Shown: in pieces, positions 49,420-60,209 of the stretch
Layout: every line of letters starts with the position of its first letter
Numbering within the stretch: the first letter of the stretch is position 1
Assembly (NCBI RefSeq): GCF_000281085.1
Contig: NZ_JH767527.1
Coordinates: 38,378 to 102,377 of the forward strand
Direction: 5' to 3'
DNA: 64,000 bases
Origin: Catenovulum agarivorans YM01
Lineage (GTDB): Bacteria; Pseudomonadota; Gammaproteobacteria; Enterobacterales; Alteromonadaceae
The notes under the pieces: generated by a model
Database searches by the model: none
Told to the model about the DNA's origin: nothing
What the model saw: only the letters and a program-made list of their open reading frames with translations
Position numbers and translations under genes: made by a program

Positions 49420-50814
49420 ATGTTTGAGAATTTATCCGATCGCCTAAGTCAAACGTTAAAGAATATAACGGGCAAAGGCCGCCTTACTGAAGACAACATC
49501 AAAGAGACGTTACGTGAAGTGCGCATGGCTTTATTAGAAGCTGACGTTGCTTTGCCTGTTATTAAAGAATTTATCAATAACGTAAAAACTAAGTCATTAG
49601 GTTTAGAAGTTAGTAAAAGTTTAAATCCGGGACAAGCATTTTTAAAAATAGTGAATGCTGAACTCGTTGCTGCTATGGGTGAAGCGAATGAATCGCTTAA
49701 CCTAGCTACACAAAAACCAGCTGTAATTATGATGGCCGGTTTACAAGGTGCAGGTAAAACAACCTCTGTTGGTAAACTTGCTAAATATTTAAAAGAGCGC
49801 GAAAAGAAAAAAGTCTTGGTTGTCAGTGCGGACGTATATCGTCCTGCGGCAATTAAGCAGCTAGAAACTTTAGCAGAAGATATAGGTGTTGAGTTTTTCC
49901 CAAGTAGTGTAGAACAAAAGCCGGTAGACATAGCTAACGGTGCGATTGCGCACGGTAAACTACAATTTTTTGATGTTGTAATTCTTGATACCGCAGGTCG
50001 CTTGCACGTTGACAGCGACATGATGGACGAAATTAAAGACCTACACGCGACAGTAAAACCGATTGAAACCTTGTTTGTTGTTGACGCTATGACAGGTCAA
50101 GATGCTGCAAACACTGCAAAAGCCTTTAATGAAGCACTACCTTTAACCGGTGTTATCTTAACTAAAGCAGACGGTGATGCGCGTGGTGGTGCAGCATTAT
50201 CTATTCGAACTATTACTGGTAAACCGATTAAATTTATCGGTACTGGCGAAAAAACAGATGCTTTAGAGCCTTTCCATCCTGATCGTATCGCATCCCGTAT
50301 CTTAGGTATGGGCGATATCTTATCTTTAATCGAAGAAGTAGAACAAAAAGTCGATAAAGATAAAGCCATGAAATTGGCGAAAAAAGTTCAGAAAGGTCAA
50401 GGTTTTGACCTTGAAGACTTTAGAGACCAACTTGCACAAATGCGTAACATGGGCGGCATGATGTCGTTGATGGGCAAGTTACCTGGTATGGGCCAGTTAC
50501 CTGACAATGTAAAAGATAAAGTTAACGACAAGCAGTTTGTCCAGATGGAAGCCATTATCAATTCGATGACACCAAAAGAGCGCGCGCGTCCTGATCTTAT
50601 TAAAGGCTCACGAAAAAAGCGTATTGCCATGGGCTCTGGTACACAAGTGCAAGACATTAATCGTTTATTAAAACAATTTACCCAAATGCAAAAGATGATG
50701 AAAAAAGTATCGGGTAAAGGTGGAATGGCTAAAATGATGCGCGGCATGAAAGGCATGATGCCTCCAGGTGGCGGTGGTGGTTTTGGTGGCCCAGGTGGAA
50801 TGTTCGGTCGCTAA
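49420..50814 (+). CDS. ffh: Signal recognition particle protein Ffh
   Basis: Ffh is the SRP54 homologue that, with 4.5S RNA, brings nascent membrane proteins to FtsY. The N domain is 1-90, and the G domain has GLQGAGKTTSVGKLAKYL (about 103-120), DTAGRLH and TKADGDARGG. The M domain (about 300-445) is rich in methionine, and a glycine-rich tail closes the protein. Its 464 residues match the family (453 in E. coli). The 4.5S RNA gene is not in this window. Confidence 0.96.
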   Translation: MFENLSDRLSQTLKNITGKGRLTEDNIKETLREVRMALLEADVALPVIKEFINNVKTKSLGLEVSKSLNPGQAFLKIVNAELVAAMGEANESLNLATQKPAVIMMAGLQGAGKTTSVGKLAKYLKEREKKKVLVVSADVYRPAAIKQLETLAEDIGVEFFPSSVEQKPVDIANGAIAHGKLQFFDVVILDTAGRLHVDSDMMDEIKDLHATVKPIETLFVVDAMTGQDAANTAKAFNEALPLTGVILTKADGDARGGAALSIRTITGKPIKFIGTGEKTDALEPFHPDRIASRILGMGDILSLIEEVEQKVDKDKAMKLAKKVQKGQGFDLEDFRDQLAQMRNMGGMMSLMGKLPGMGQLPDNVKDKVNDKQFVQMEAIINSMTPKERARPDLIKGSRKKRIAMGSGTQVQDINRLLKQFTQMQKMMKKVSGKGGMAKMMRGMKGMMPPGGGGGFGGPGGMFGR

Positions 50815-50860
50815 ATTATAGACAAAATAATTTTAATTCAAGATACCTTCAAAAATCAGT

Positions 50861-50892
50861 AACTTTAGTGGTGTATCAAGGCCACTAAAGTT
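50861..50892. promoter_or_regulatory. 11-bp inverted repeat between ffh and rpsP
   Basis: AACTTTAGTGG (50861-50871) pairs perfectly with CCACTAAAGTT (50882-50892) around a 10-base loop. No T run follows. It may terminate ffh transcription inefficiently, or it may be an operator, since its right arm touches the -35 box of the rpsP promoter. Confidence 0.5.
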
Positions 50893-50950
50893 GCATTCCC
50901 CCCTAATATGTGTACAATTCACGGGCTTTTTGCCAGCCTTGGTAAAAAGC
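50891..50950 (+). promoter_or_regulatory. Candidate rpsP promoter and leader hairpin
   Basis: TTGCAT (50891-50896) and TACAAT (50913-50918) are 16 bases apart. The expected transcript start near 50925 coincides with a 10-bp hairpin (50925-50934 with 50941-50950, one G-T pair, loop AGCCTT). A hairpin at the very 5' end would protect or regulate the rpsP-rimM-trmD-rplS message. Confidence 0.55.
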
Positions 50951-50992
50951 AGCCAATTTTTTATTAATTAACTAATCAACTATGGGTACGAT

Positions 50993-51241
50993 ATGGTAAC
51001 AATTCGTTTATCTCGTGGTGGTTCTAAAAAGCGTCCTTTCTACCAAGTAGTAGTTGCGGATAGCCGTAGCCCTCGCGATGGCCGTTTCATTGAGCGTGTT
51101 GGATTCTTCAATCCAGTTGCTCGCGGTGAAGCAGAGCGTTTACGTTTAGATTTAGAACGCATCAATCACTGGATCAGTCAAGGTGCACAAACCTCTGATC
51201 GTGTAAAAAGCTTAATTAAAGACGCTAGTGCAGCGGCTTAA
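50993..51241 (+). CDS. rpsP: 30S ribosomal protein S16
   Basis: S16 is an early 30S assembly protein. The 82 residues match E. coli (82). The family pattern [20 protein letters not shown] at the N-terminus and [12 protein letters not shown] are clear. It is the first gene of the classic rpsP-rimM-trmD-rplS operon; rimM follows 26 bases later. Confidence 0.97.
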   Translation: MVTIRLSRGGSKKRPFYQVVVADSRSPRDGRFIERVGFFNPVARGEAERLRLDLERINHWISQGAQTSDRVKSLIKDASAAA

Positions 51242-51267
51242 TTTCAGAGTTTTAAGAAAGTTAAAAG

Positions 51268-51798
51268 ATGACTGAACCAGAGAATAAAGTTGTAGTAGGG
51301 CGCTTAGGTGCTGTGTACGGCGTAAAAGGCTGGTTAAAAGTAAATTCTTTTACAGAAGACCCTGAAGCAATTTTTGCGTACAACCCTTGGACTATTGGCC
51401 GAGACAAGTTGTGGCAAGAAACAAATATTGTCGAGTGGCGTCGACATAACAAAGGCCTCATTGTTAAATTTGAAAACATTGATGTCCGAGAAAAAGCTCA
51501 ATTGCTCACTGGTATGGAAATAGTAATACCGGAAACGCAATTGCCAAAGCTCGAACAAGGTGAGTTCTATTGGCGTGAATTGGTTGGGTTAGCTGTGGTT
51601 AATACCGACGGCTATAACATGGGTACTGTTAAAGCACTTATGGAAACCGGCTCAAATGATGTGCTAGTAGTAAAAGCAAACCTGAACGATGCATTTGGAA
51701 TGCAAGAACGTTTAATACCATTTATTGATGAGCAGGTTATTGTGTCAGTAGACAAAGATAATCAGCTAATCACGGTAAACTGGGACGCGGATTTTTAA
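51268..51798 (+). CDS. rimM: Ribosome maturation factor RimM
   Basis: RimM assists assembly of the 30S head near S19. It has the N-terminal RimM beta-barrel with [20 protein letters not shown] (8-27) and a C-terminal PRC barrel with [13 protein letters not shown] and VLVVKAN. Its 176 residues are typical (182 in E. coli). It ends two bases before the trmD start. Confidence 0.95.
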   Translation: MTEPENKVVVGRLGAVYGVKGWLKVNSFTEDPEAIFAYNPWTIGRDKLWQETNIVEWRRHNKGLIVKFENIDVREKAQLLTGMEIVIPETQLPKLEQGEFYWRELVGLAVVNTDGYNMGTVKALMETGSNDVLVVKANLNDAFGMQERLIPFIDEQVIVSVDKDNQLITVNWDADF

Positions 51799-51800
51799 TT

Positions 51801-52556
51801 GTGTCTGCATTGAATTGGATTGGGGTGATTAGCCTTTTTCCTGAAATGTTTGATTCAGTTTCGAACTACGGCGTAACAGGACGAGCACTTAAAAAAGGTA
51901 TTTTTGAGTTGCATAGGTGGAACCCTAGAGATTTTACTCTAGATAAACACCGCACTGTAGATGACCGCCCTTATGGTGGAGGCCCCGGCATGTTAATGAT
52001 GGTGCAACCTCTACAAGATGCAATACGAGCTGCAAAAGCGCAGGCGGGTGAAGGTGTTAAAACCATTTACTTGTCGCCACAAGGTAAAAAATTTGACCAA
52101 GTGGCAGCACATAATATGGCTCAACAATCAAAATTACTCTTGGTTTGTGGTCGTTATGAAGGCATAGATGAAAGACTTATTGAGTCTGAAATCGACGAAG
52201 AATGGTCTGTTGGTGACTTTGTATTAAGTGGTGGGGAACTACCCGCGATGACGCTGATAGATGCGGTAACTCGTTTGTTACCTGGGGTATTAGGACATAA
52301 TTTGTCTGCCGAGCAAGACTCGTTTCAAAACGGCTTGTTAGATTGCCCTCATTACACAAGGCCAGAAGTATTAAACGACAAAGCAGTACCACCCATATTA
52401 TTGAGTGGTGACCATGCAAAGATAGAGCAATGGCGAATGCAACAAGCATTGGGTCGAACTTGGTTAAGACGCCCTGAATTATTAACAAACCTAGCTCTGA
52501 CTGATGAGCAAAAACAGTTATTGGAAACATTCCAAACTGATTATTTGCAAGAATAG
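51801..52556 (+). CDS. trmD: tRNA (guanine-N1-)-methyltransferase TrmD
   Basis: TrmD methylates G37 of tRNAs that read CNN and so prevents frameshifting. SPOUT-fold knot motifs are present: LFPEMF near the start, the catalytic [14 protein letters not shown] (54-67), [12 protein letters not shown] and [16 protein letters not shown]. Translation starts at GTG 51801, two bases after rimM. The 251 residues are normal (255). Confidence 0.96.
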   Translation: MSALNWIGVISLFPEMFDSVSNYGVTGRALKKGIFELHRWNPRDFTLDKHRTVDDRPYGGGPGMLMMVQPLQDAIRAAKAQAGEGVKTIYLSPQGKKFDQVAAHNMAQQSKLLLVCGRYEGIDERLIESEIDEEWSVGDFVLSGGELPAMTLIDAVTRLLPGVLGHNLSAEQDSFQNGLLDCPHYTRPEVLNDKAVPPILLSGDHAKIEQWRMQQALGRTWLRRPELLTNLALTDEQKQLLETFQTDYLQE

Positions 52557-52584
52557 CAGTGCACTCTAGGAAAGGTAGGTTATT

Positions 52585-52938
52585 ATGAGTAATATCATTC
52601 TACAGCTCGAACAAGAGCAAATGAAACAGGACCTTCCTTCTTTTGGTCCAGGTGACACAGTAGTTGTTCACGTTAAAGTAAAAGAAGGCGACCGTGAGCG
52701 TTTACAGGCTTACGAAGGCGTTGTGATCGGTAAAAGAAACCGTGGTTTAAACTCAGCTTTCACTGTACGTAAAATGTCAGGTAGTGAAGGTGTTGAGCGT
52801 ACTTTCCAATCTCACAGCCCATTAGTTGCAAAAGTTGAAGTTAAGCGTCGTGGTGACGTGCGTCAAGCTAAGTTATATTACTTACGTAACTTAACTGGTA
52901 AAGCTGCACGTATCAAAGAGAAGCTTGCTAAAAAATAA
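52585..52938 (+). CDS. rplS: 50S ribosomal protein L19
   Basis: L19 sits at the subunit interface (bridge B8). The 117 residues (115 in E. coli) show the pattern [40 protein letters not shown] and [14 protein letters not shown]. It is the last gene of the rpsP operon; an AGGAAAGGTAGG ribosome site lies upstream of the ATG. Confidence 0.97.
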   Translation: MSNIILQLEQEQMKQDLPSFGPGDTVVVHVKVKEGDRERLQAYEGVVIGKRNRGLNSAFTVRKMSGSEGVERTFQSHSPLVAKVEVKRRGDVRQAKLYYLRNLTGKAARIKEKLAKK

Positions 52939-52951
52939 TTGGCTTGTAGAG

Positions 52952-52976
52952 AGGCTCGCATTTGCGGGCCTTTTTC
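52952..52976 (+). terminator. Rho-independent terminator of the rpsP operon
   Basis: AGGCTCGCA (52952-52960) pairs with TGCGGGCCT (52963-52971) with one T-G wobble and then T5, ending the operon 14 bases after rplS. Confidence 0.8.
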
Positions 52977-53021
52977 TTATCAGCTAAAGTTAATTCATAA
53001 CTTTGGCAAAAACATATCTAA

Positions 53022-53636
53022 ATGTCTGACGCTCACAACCCTATTACCATCTTAATAGATAACTTGTTTGAGTATTTACAAGAACACTTGTCAATTGACT
53101 ATGGTGAATACCAAGAAATTGAATTATTGCGTCAATTATCAGAGCACAATCCGCCGCTTATCCCAGATTATAATCCAGCAGATTCATTGTCGCTTTTTCA
53201 AGTACACTTTCTACTCTTTCATTGTTTGTACAAGCTGCAAGTTGGCTGGCTAGAGCAAAATAAAGCTTATCTGCAAATAGGTTTAGCAAAGTGCCAAGTA
53301 ACACCTATATATAGTGACGAGGAGCGCATTAGCAAGGCGCTTAAAAATTCTGATCCTATGCAGGATTATTACTTAAATTTAGATAATTTATTCTCGACCA
53401 ATCAGCACGAGGTCGAACAAATGCTCACCAATTTTTGGCAGAAATTTACCGATTATTGCCAAACGGATGAATATGTTAAAGCATGTAAAATTCTAGAGGT
53501 CAGACCTGATAGTAGTTTACATGTCAAAAAACAAATGTATAAAAGGTTATGTGCTAAACATCATCCAGACAAAGGTGGTGATGTATCAACCATTCAACAA
53601 ATTAACTTGGCTTGGAATGTAATCAAAGGGCAATAA
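53022..53636 (+). CDS. DnaJ-related protein with C-terminal J domain
   Basis: This 204-residue protein carries an N-terminal helical region (1-140) like the DNAJ_related family of gammaproteobacteria, and a C-terminal J domain (about 150-204) with the essential HPD motif in KHHPDKGGD. J domains stimulate the ATPase of an Hsp70. Because the J domain is at the C-terminus, this is not DnaJ itself; a specialised DnaK co-chaperone is likely. Own transcription unit, 45 bases after the rplS terminator. Substrate unknown. Confidence 0.8.
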   Translation: MSDAHNPITILIDNLFEYLQEHLSIDYGEYQEIELLRQLSEHNPPLIPDYNPADSLSLFQVHFLLFHCLYKLQVGWLEQNKAYLQIGLAKCQVTPIYSDEERISKALKNSDPMQDYYLNLDNLFSTNQHEVEQMLTNFWQKFTDYCQTDEYVKACKILEVRPDSSLHVKKQMYKRLCAKHHPDKGGDVSTIQQINLAWNVIKGQ

Positions 53637-53667
53637 AAACAATTCAAATCTTGATTAAAAAAATGTT

Positions 53668-53703
53668 AAACGCTTGTTTGAATTATTTTTAGTAAGCTGC
53701 AAT
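53668..53703 (+). promoter_or_regulatory. PsrA-like operator overlapping a candidate fadD promoter
   Basis: AAAC-GCTT-GTTTG (53668-53680) matches the half-site arrangement AAAC-N(2-4)-GTTT known for PsrA, a TetR-type fatty-acid regulator of Pseudomonas and Shewanella. Here it overlaps the -35-like TTGTTT (53674-53679), with a weak -10-like TGCAAT at 53698-53703, 45 bases before fadD. No FadR-type (AACTGGTC...) site is seen. A motif reading only. Confidence 0.4.
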
Positions 53704-53747
53704 ACTCCAAGTAAATAAAGATAATCTCCAGACTGAAGAGAACAAAC

Positions 53748-55409
53748 ATGGAAAAAATTTGGCTTAAGCAATACCAACAGGGCGTACCAGAAACAATTGA
53801 TGCACATCACTACGCAAGTTTAATTGAACTGATTGATGAGTCTTGCAGCAAATTTTCCGACAAAACTGCATTTATCAATATGGATAAGTCGATTACTTAT
53901 CAAGAGTTAGATGAAAAGAGCAAACAGTTTGCTGCATATCTACAAAATACCCTAGGTTTAGGCAAAGGTGACGTAGTCGCGCTTATGATGCCTAACTTAT
54001 TGCAATATCCAATTGCCTTGTTTGGAGCGTTAAGAGCAGGTTGCACCATAGCTAATGTTAATCCGCTATACACACCTCGTGAGCTTAAACATCAACTGAA
54101 TGATTCAGGCGCGACTACTATTGTGATAGTTGCCAATTTTGCCGCAACACTTGAAAAAGTTGTGAGTGAAACGCCAGTTAAAAATATTATATTAACTGAA
54201 TTAGGTGACCAACTCGGCTGCGTTAAAGGTTTCATCGTTAATACAGTGGTTAAACATGTCAAGAAGATGGTACCAGCTTACCAATTGCCCAAGCCGATCA
54301 AGTTTAATCAGGTACTCTCGTCTGCTAAATCAAGTCAATATGTAAAACCACAAGTTACTGGCGAAGATATTGCGTTTTTACAGTACACAGGCGGCACAAC
54401 AGGTGTTGCAAAAGGCGCTATGTTAACTCATAGAAATATGGTGGCGAATTTAATGCAGGCCGGTGCTTGGTTAGACCAGTGCCTAGAATATGGCAAAGAA
54501 ACTGTAATTACTGCATTACCGCTTTACCATATATTTGCATTGCTCGCCAACTGCTTCAACTTTATGAAATATGGTGCAACAAACGTACTTATTACCAACC
54601 CGCGTGATATGCCAGGTTTTGTTAAAGAACTCAATAAACGTCCATTTACTGCTTTAACAGGCGTGAATACTTTATTTAATGGCTTATTAAACGCAGATGG
54701 TTTTGCTGAGGTTGATTTTTCACAGCTTAAATTATCGTTAGGCGGTGGTATGGCGGTGCAACGCCCTGTAGCAGAGCGCTGGAAAAAAGTTACTGGAACT
54801 CGTTTGTTAGAAGCGTATGGTTTAACTGAATGTTCGCCTGCAGTAACCATTAATCCGTTAAGCTTGGATGATTACAATGGCGCCATTGGTTTACCTATTC
54901 CATCGACTGAATGCCGTGTGGTAGATGACCAAGGTAATGAAGTGGGTTTAAACGAAGCTGGCGAATTGCAAGTTAAAGGCCCACAAGTAATGAAAGGCTA
55001 TTTTAATCGACCAGAGGCGACTGACGAGGTGTTGAAAGATGGTTGGTTTAGCACGGGTGATATAGCTGCATATGACGAACAAGGTTACTTTAGAATTGTT
55101 GATCGCAAAAAAGATATGATTTTAGTTTCTGGCTTCAACGTATATCCAAATGAAGTTGAAGAAGTAGTAGCTATGAACGAAAAAGTCCTTGAGGTTGCCG
55201 CTGTTGGTATCCCACACGAAAAGTGTGGTGAAGTGGTGAAAATATTCGTTGTTAAAAAAGATCAATCTTTAACCGAACAAGAACTAATTAATCATTGCAA
55301 AGATAATCTAACTGGTTATAAAATGCCCAAAGCTGTCGAATTTAGAGAAAGCTTACCAAAAACTAATGTTGGTAAAATTTTACGCAGAGAGTTAAGACCA
55401 CAAAACTAA
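53748..55409 (+). CDS. fadD: Long-chain-fatty-acid--CoA ligase FadD
   Basis: FadD activates fatty acids for beta-oxidation and works at the inner-membrane face. It reads close to E. coli Fad[16 protein letters not shown], the AMP-binding motif [13 protein letters not shown] (about 211-223), AYGLTECSP and [16 protein letters not shown] with the hinge lysine region near the C-terminus. Its 553 residues match (561). A good start at ATG 53748 follows GAAGAG. The stop codon overlaps the start of a small ORF (TAATG). Confidence 0.95.
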   Translation: MEKIWLKQYQQGVPETIDAHHYASLIELIDESCSKFSDKTAFINMDKSITYQELDEKSKQFAAYLQNTLGLGKGDVVALMMPNLLQYPIALFGALRAGCTIANVNPLYTPRELKHQLNDSGATTIVIVANFAATLEKVVSETPVKNIILTELGDQLGCVKGFIVNTVVKHVKKMVPAYQLPKPIKFNQVLSSAKSSQYVKPQVTGEDIAFLQYTGGTTGVAKGAMLTHRNMVANLMQAGAWLDQCLEYGKETVITALPLYHIFALLANCFNFMKYGATNVLITNPRDMPGFVKELNKRPFTALTGVNTLFNGLLNADGFAEVDFSQLKLSLGGGMAVQRPVAERWKKVTGTRLLEAYGLTECSPAVTINPLSLDDYNGAIGLPIPSTECRVVDDQGNEVGLNEAGELQVKGPQVMKGYFNRPEATDEVLKDGWFSTGDIAAYDEQGYFRIVDRKKDMILVSGFNVYPNEVEEVVAMNEKVLEVAAVGIPHEKCGEVVKIFVVKKDQSLTEQELINHCKDNLTGYKMPKAVEFRESLPKTNVGKILRRELRPQN

Positions 55410-55579
55410 TGGCACCTTTTACAATTGTTTTAATTTGGACGCTAAGCCAACTGTTATCTTGGTATATAGCAAAAAAGCGCAATGCGAAAGTTACTTATTC
55501 GCATAAATTAATGAGTTTACTTTTAGGGCCATTATTACTGCCTTTTGTATTCATACTGCGCCCTCAAACCACTAGATAG
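55409..55579 (+). CDS. Predicted 56-residue membrane protein, translationally coupled to fadD
   Basis: An ATG overlapping the fadD stop codon (TAATG) opens a frame of 56 codons with two hydrophobic segments, about 4-20 (FTIVLIWTLSQLLSWYI) and 34-50 (LMSLLLGPLLLPFVFIL), separated by a positively charged loop (KKRNAK). The pattern suggests a hairpin membrane protein with a cytoplasmic turn. It is followed by the terminator at 55605, so it would share the fadD transcript. I know of no named homologue. Coupling to a lipid-activating enzyme makes a role in fatty-acid uptake or a membrane-anchor function conceivable, but this is inference. Confidence 0.55.
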   Translation: MAPFTIVLIWTLSQLLSWYIAKKRNAKVTYSHKLMSLLLGPLLLPFVFILRPQTTR

Positions 55580-55604
55580 TTTACTTATTAAACTTATTCT
55601 AACG

Positions 55605-57749
<2,145 letters not shown>

Positions 57750-57832
57750 GCTTTAGGTGTATTAATTAACCAAACATTTTAGAGTCAGCTATACTGATAA
57801 CTCATAACATAAAACGTAATGAGGCAGGTGTT

Positions 57833-58846
57833 ATGAGTGCTGACTCAACTCAATTTATCAATAAACTGGTTGATGTAACAAACGTCAAAGATAGGTTGAG
57901 CCTAGACCAAATAATGCTATTCGCTATCGACAACCTATTAAAAAGTGCCAACGTTATCATTTATCGAGCTATACCTCACGTTGACAGTTTTTATTATGTT
58001 GTATCTAAGTTGTCGGATAGTTTGCCAACTGACAACCAAGAGCTCATAACTCAAAGCTTTCATCAGGTTCATCAAGACAGACTAATAACCAAGTGCTATT
58101 CAACTAAACAAACGCAACAGGATGACAATCGTAGTATTTGGTATTTAGCAAAACTCGGTATTCACTACGGTTTTATCGAAGTTAATGGTTTGCCAGCCTG
58201 CAAGGTTCAGCAGTCACTTGTTGAAAGTATGGTTGCTATATATTGCAATTTATCCTACCTAATAAATGAAGCTGAAAAAGACACTTTAACCGGCTTATTC
58301 AATCGTAAGACACTTGATAGTCATTTAACGCAGTTGCTTGGACAGGCTTTCACGTTAAAACAAGCTACTGTACAACAAGGTAGAAATGAAAATCAGCAAT
58401 ATTATTGGATTGCACTGGTCGACATAGACCACTTTAAAAGGGTAAACGATGCTTATGGTCATGCGTATGGTGACGAGGTTATCATAACAATAGCGAAAAT
58501 TATGCAGCAGAATTTTCGTAAAGAAGATTTGTTATTTCGTTACGGTGGTGAAGAGTTTATTGCGATAATAGATGCGACCACTGAAGATACCGCTCTTATG
58601 GTGTTAAATCGATTCCGCCAAAGTGTTGCACAGTTTAACTTTCCAACCATAGGACAAGTTACCGTTAGCGCAGGTATTACTAAGGTTGACTTGGCATGTC
58701 CTGCGACGACTCTTGTCGGACAGGCTGATAAAGCTTTGTATTTTTCCAAGCATCATGGCAGAAATTGTGTTTCTTATTATCAAGACTTGGTTCAGCACGG
58801 TAAAGTCGCTGAACCAAGATTTGATAACGATATTGAGCTGTTTTAG
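57833..58846 (+). CDS. Diguanylate cyclase (GGDEF domain) with a GAF-like N-terminus
   Basis: The C-terminal GGDEF domain (about residues 148-325) contains the DTLTGLFNRKTLDS entry motif, the nucleotide-binding DIDHFKRVNDAYGHAYGDE and an intact active-site motif RYGGEEF (about 236-242). The product-inhibition I-site RKED lies five residues before GGEEF, so it should make cyclic di-GMP with feedback control. The N-terminal 140 residues look like a soluble GAF-like sensor, but I cannot name its ligand; there are no membrane helices. A TATACT -10-like box lies about 40 bases upstream. Its stop overlaps the convergent gene by four bases. Confidence 0.85.
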   Translation: MSADSTQFINKLVDVTNVKDRLSLDQIMLFAIDNLLKSANVIIYRAIPHVDSFYYVVSKLSDSLPTDNQELITQSFHQVHQDRLITKCYSTKQTQQDDNRSIWYLAKLGIHYGFIEVNGLPACKVQQSLVESMVAIYCNLSYLINEAEKDTLTGLFNRKTLDSHLTQLLGQAFTLKQATVQQGRNENQQYYWIALVDIDHFKRVNDAYGHAYGDEVIITIAKIMQQNFRKEDLLFRYGGEEFIAIIDATTEDTALMVLNRFRQSVAQFNFPTIGQVTVSAGITKVDLACPATTLVGQADKALYFSKHHGRNCVSYYQDLVQHGKVAEPRFDNDIELF

Positions 58847-59436
58847 TTAGTCAGCTCTTCAAGTTGCTTTTGCACGCGTTGTTTCTCTGGCAATAACTGT
58901 GTTTTAATCGCATGTTTGTTTAGTAGGTAGACTCCGATAGCGACCAACACAACTACAAGCAAATAACCAATTTGAAAAGCATTAAATACGGGCATTCCAG
59001 TTTCTGTTACTTGTGAACCCAAGTGAATTAAAGAAACGCTAACTGCAATTGGCGATATGTACCATTTAACCACATTGCTGAGTAATTTAATTTGGCGATC
59101 TATTTTGTCAATTTGTCTGTTTAGGAATACTTTAATATTGTCGGCAGCATCAGGTGTTATTTGTACTTTACGCGCCTGATACATTCTCCATGGTATATAT
59201 AAACAACTTAAAGTAGCCAAGATTAGGCCGATACTTTGAATATTACTTACGGAAAAATTGAGTGCTATCAACCAAACAGGAATGAGCAAGAATGCCAAAG
59301 CTGTTTCGGTAAAATCACGGCGTTTAAGCGTTTTTTCAAACTTTGTAGCCTGCTGCTTAATTTGTTTAAAGTCGATACTAGGTACAGCTGAATCCTCGGT
59401 GAAAATATTTGCGGTTTTTGCATCTTCAAGTTTCAT
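58843..59436 (-). CDS. Four-helix membrane protein paired with an ECF sigma factor (candidate anti-sigma)
   Basis: This 197-residue protein has a soluble N-terminus (1-42), two adjacent membrane helices (about 45-62, 65-82), a cytoplasmic linker rich in K and R (85-118), two more helices (about 120-138, 152-172) and a helical C-terminal tail. It starts two bases after the sigma factor stop, so it is cotranscribed and coupled. No zinc-binding H-x3-C-x2-C anti-sigma motif is visible, so membership in a known anti-sigma family is not shown. The gene pair layout is the argument for a regulatory role. Confidence 0.6.
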   Translation of the reverse strand: MKLEDAKTANIFTEDSAVPSIDFKQIKQQATKFEKTLKRRDFTETALAFLLIPVWLIALNFSVSNIQSIGLILATLSCLYIPWRMYQARKVQITPDAADNIKVFLNRQIDKIDRQIKLLSNVVKWYISPIAVSVSLIHLGSQVTETGMPVFNAFQIGYLLVVVLVAIGVYLLNKHAIKTQLLPEKQRVQKQLEELTN

Positions 59437-59438
59437 GG

Positions 59439-59915
59439 TTAAGCTCCTAATGTGCTTTGTTCAAAAGAGGTTTTGATTCGGTTTAAACGTTGGCGAACTG
59501 CATTTGCACTTATACCTAGAACATCGCCTGTTTGTTCTGAGGTAAAGTTGTCTAAGTACATAATCAAAATTGCTGAATCAGTTTCTGCTAACGTTTGGGC
59601 AAACTGCAGCAGCAAGTCAGCTTGGCAAGCAAGGGATGAAGCTAAATCTGAAGCTTCTGTTTCCACTAACACATCTGATACTGTTGAAACTCTTGTTTTA
59701 TCTTTGCGTACATAGCTATAGGCTGTGTTAAGCGCAACTCTGTACATCCAAGTTTCAAAAGTTGATTCAGCACTAAAGCTTTGAAAGCTACGCCATAATT
59801 GCAAAACAATTTCTTGATATAGATCATCGCTTTCATTTTTTGCGCTATACCTGCGTGCAATAAAAGTCAGCTTTTGCTCTTGCTGTTTTATCAGATTTAA
59901 AAAGTGGGGTGACAT
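59439..59915 (-). CDS. ECF-type RNA polymerase sigma factor
   Basis: This 158-residue sigma-70 family protein has a region 2 with SAKNESDDLYQEIVLQLWRSF (24-44) and STFETWMYRVALNTAY, and a region 4 with TSEQTGDVLGISANAVRQRL at the C-terminus (about 125-150), a helix-turn-helix for the -35 box. It lacks regions 1 and 3, as ECF factors do. A ribosome site AGGGAA lies six bases before ATG. I could not define its own promoter class. It is transcribed with the downstream four-helix membrane protein. Confidence 0.88.
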   Translation of the reverse strand: MSPHFLNLIKQQEQKLTFIARRYSAKNESDDLYQEIVLQLWRSFQSFSAESTFETWMYRVALNTAYSYVRKDKTRVSTVSDVLVETEASDLASSLACQADLLLQFAQTLAETDSAILIMYLDNFTSEQTGDVLGISANAVRQRLNRIKTSFEQSTLGA

Positions 59916-60029
59916 GTGATTCCCTATTTGTTTTGTCGCTTTCCTATATTGGTCGAATCAAAACCAAATTTGTGTCACTTGGTTATAAAATAATTTTAAA
60001 TTTTTTGCTAGTTTATGATTATTTAACGG

Positions 60030-60070
60030 GCGTTATTAACCTGAACTCTGGATAACAGGTTAGCTAACGC
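60030..60070. other. Long inverted repeat in the gap between yciK and the sigma gene
   Basis: GCGTTA-T-TAACCTG (60030-60043) pairs with CAGGTTA-GC-TAACGC (60056-60070): 13 base pairs with one small internal bulge and a 12-base loop. It stands about 115 bases before the sigma gene in the 294-base gap and does not continue into a U run on either strand. It may be an RNA structure, an operator or a remnant repeat. Apart from this and the weak terminator beside it, I see nothing in that gap. Confidence 0.5.
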
Positions 60071-60148
60071 ACTGAATTTAAGACGGTTATAATGAGTGTG
60101 ATTGAGAGGGGAAATTAAACTATTTGAGGTTTATTATTGGTTGATAAT

Positions 60149-60179
60149 AATGGAGCCAAAAAATTGTTTTGACTCCATT
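60149..60179 (-). terminator. Probable terminator of the panB-yciK operon
   Basis: AATGGAG-C-CAAAA (60149-60161) pairs with TTTTG-A-CTCCATT (60167-60179), 12 bp with one mismatch, on the strand of the operon just beyond the yciK stop at 60210. The following T run is poor. Confidence 0.5.
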
Positions 60180-60209
60180 TGTACCAACTATTTGCTTAGA
60201 TGAGTGCCT

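Noticed and set aside
49449-50021. A 190-codon frame opposite ffh
   Set aside because: Shadow of the highly conserved ffh gene; the composition follows codon bias of the opposite strand and there is no ribosome site.
50909-50968. A 19-codon frame in the rpsP leader
   Set aside because: Its start codon overlaps the -10 box of the promoter, so it would not be in the transcript.
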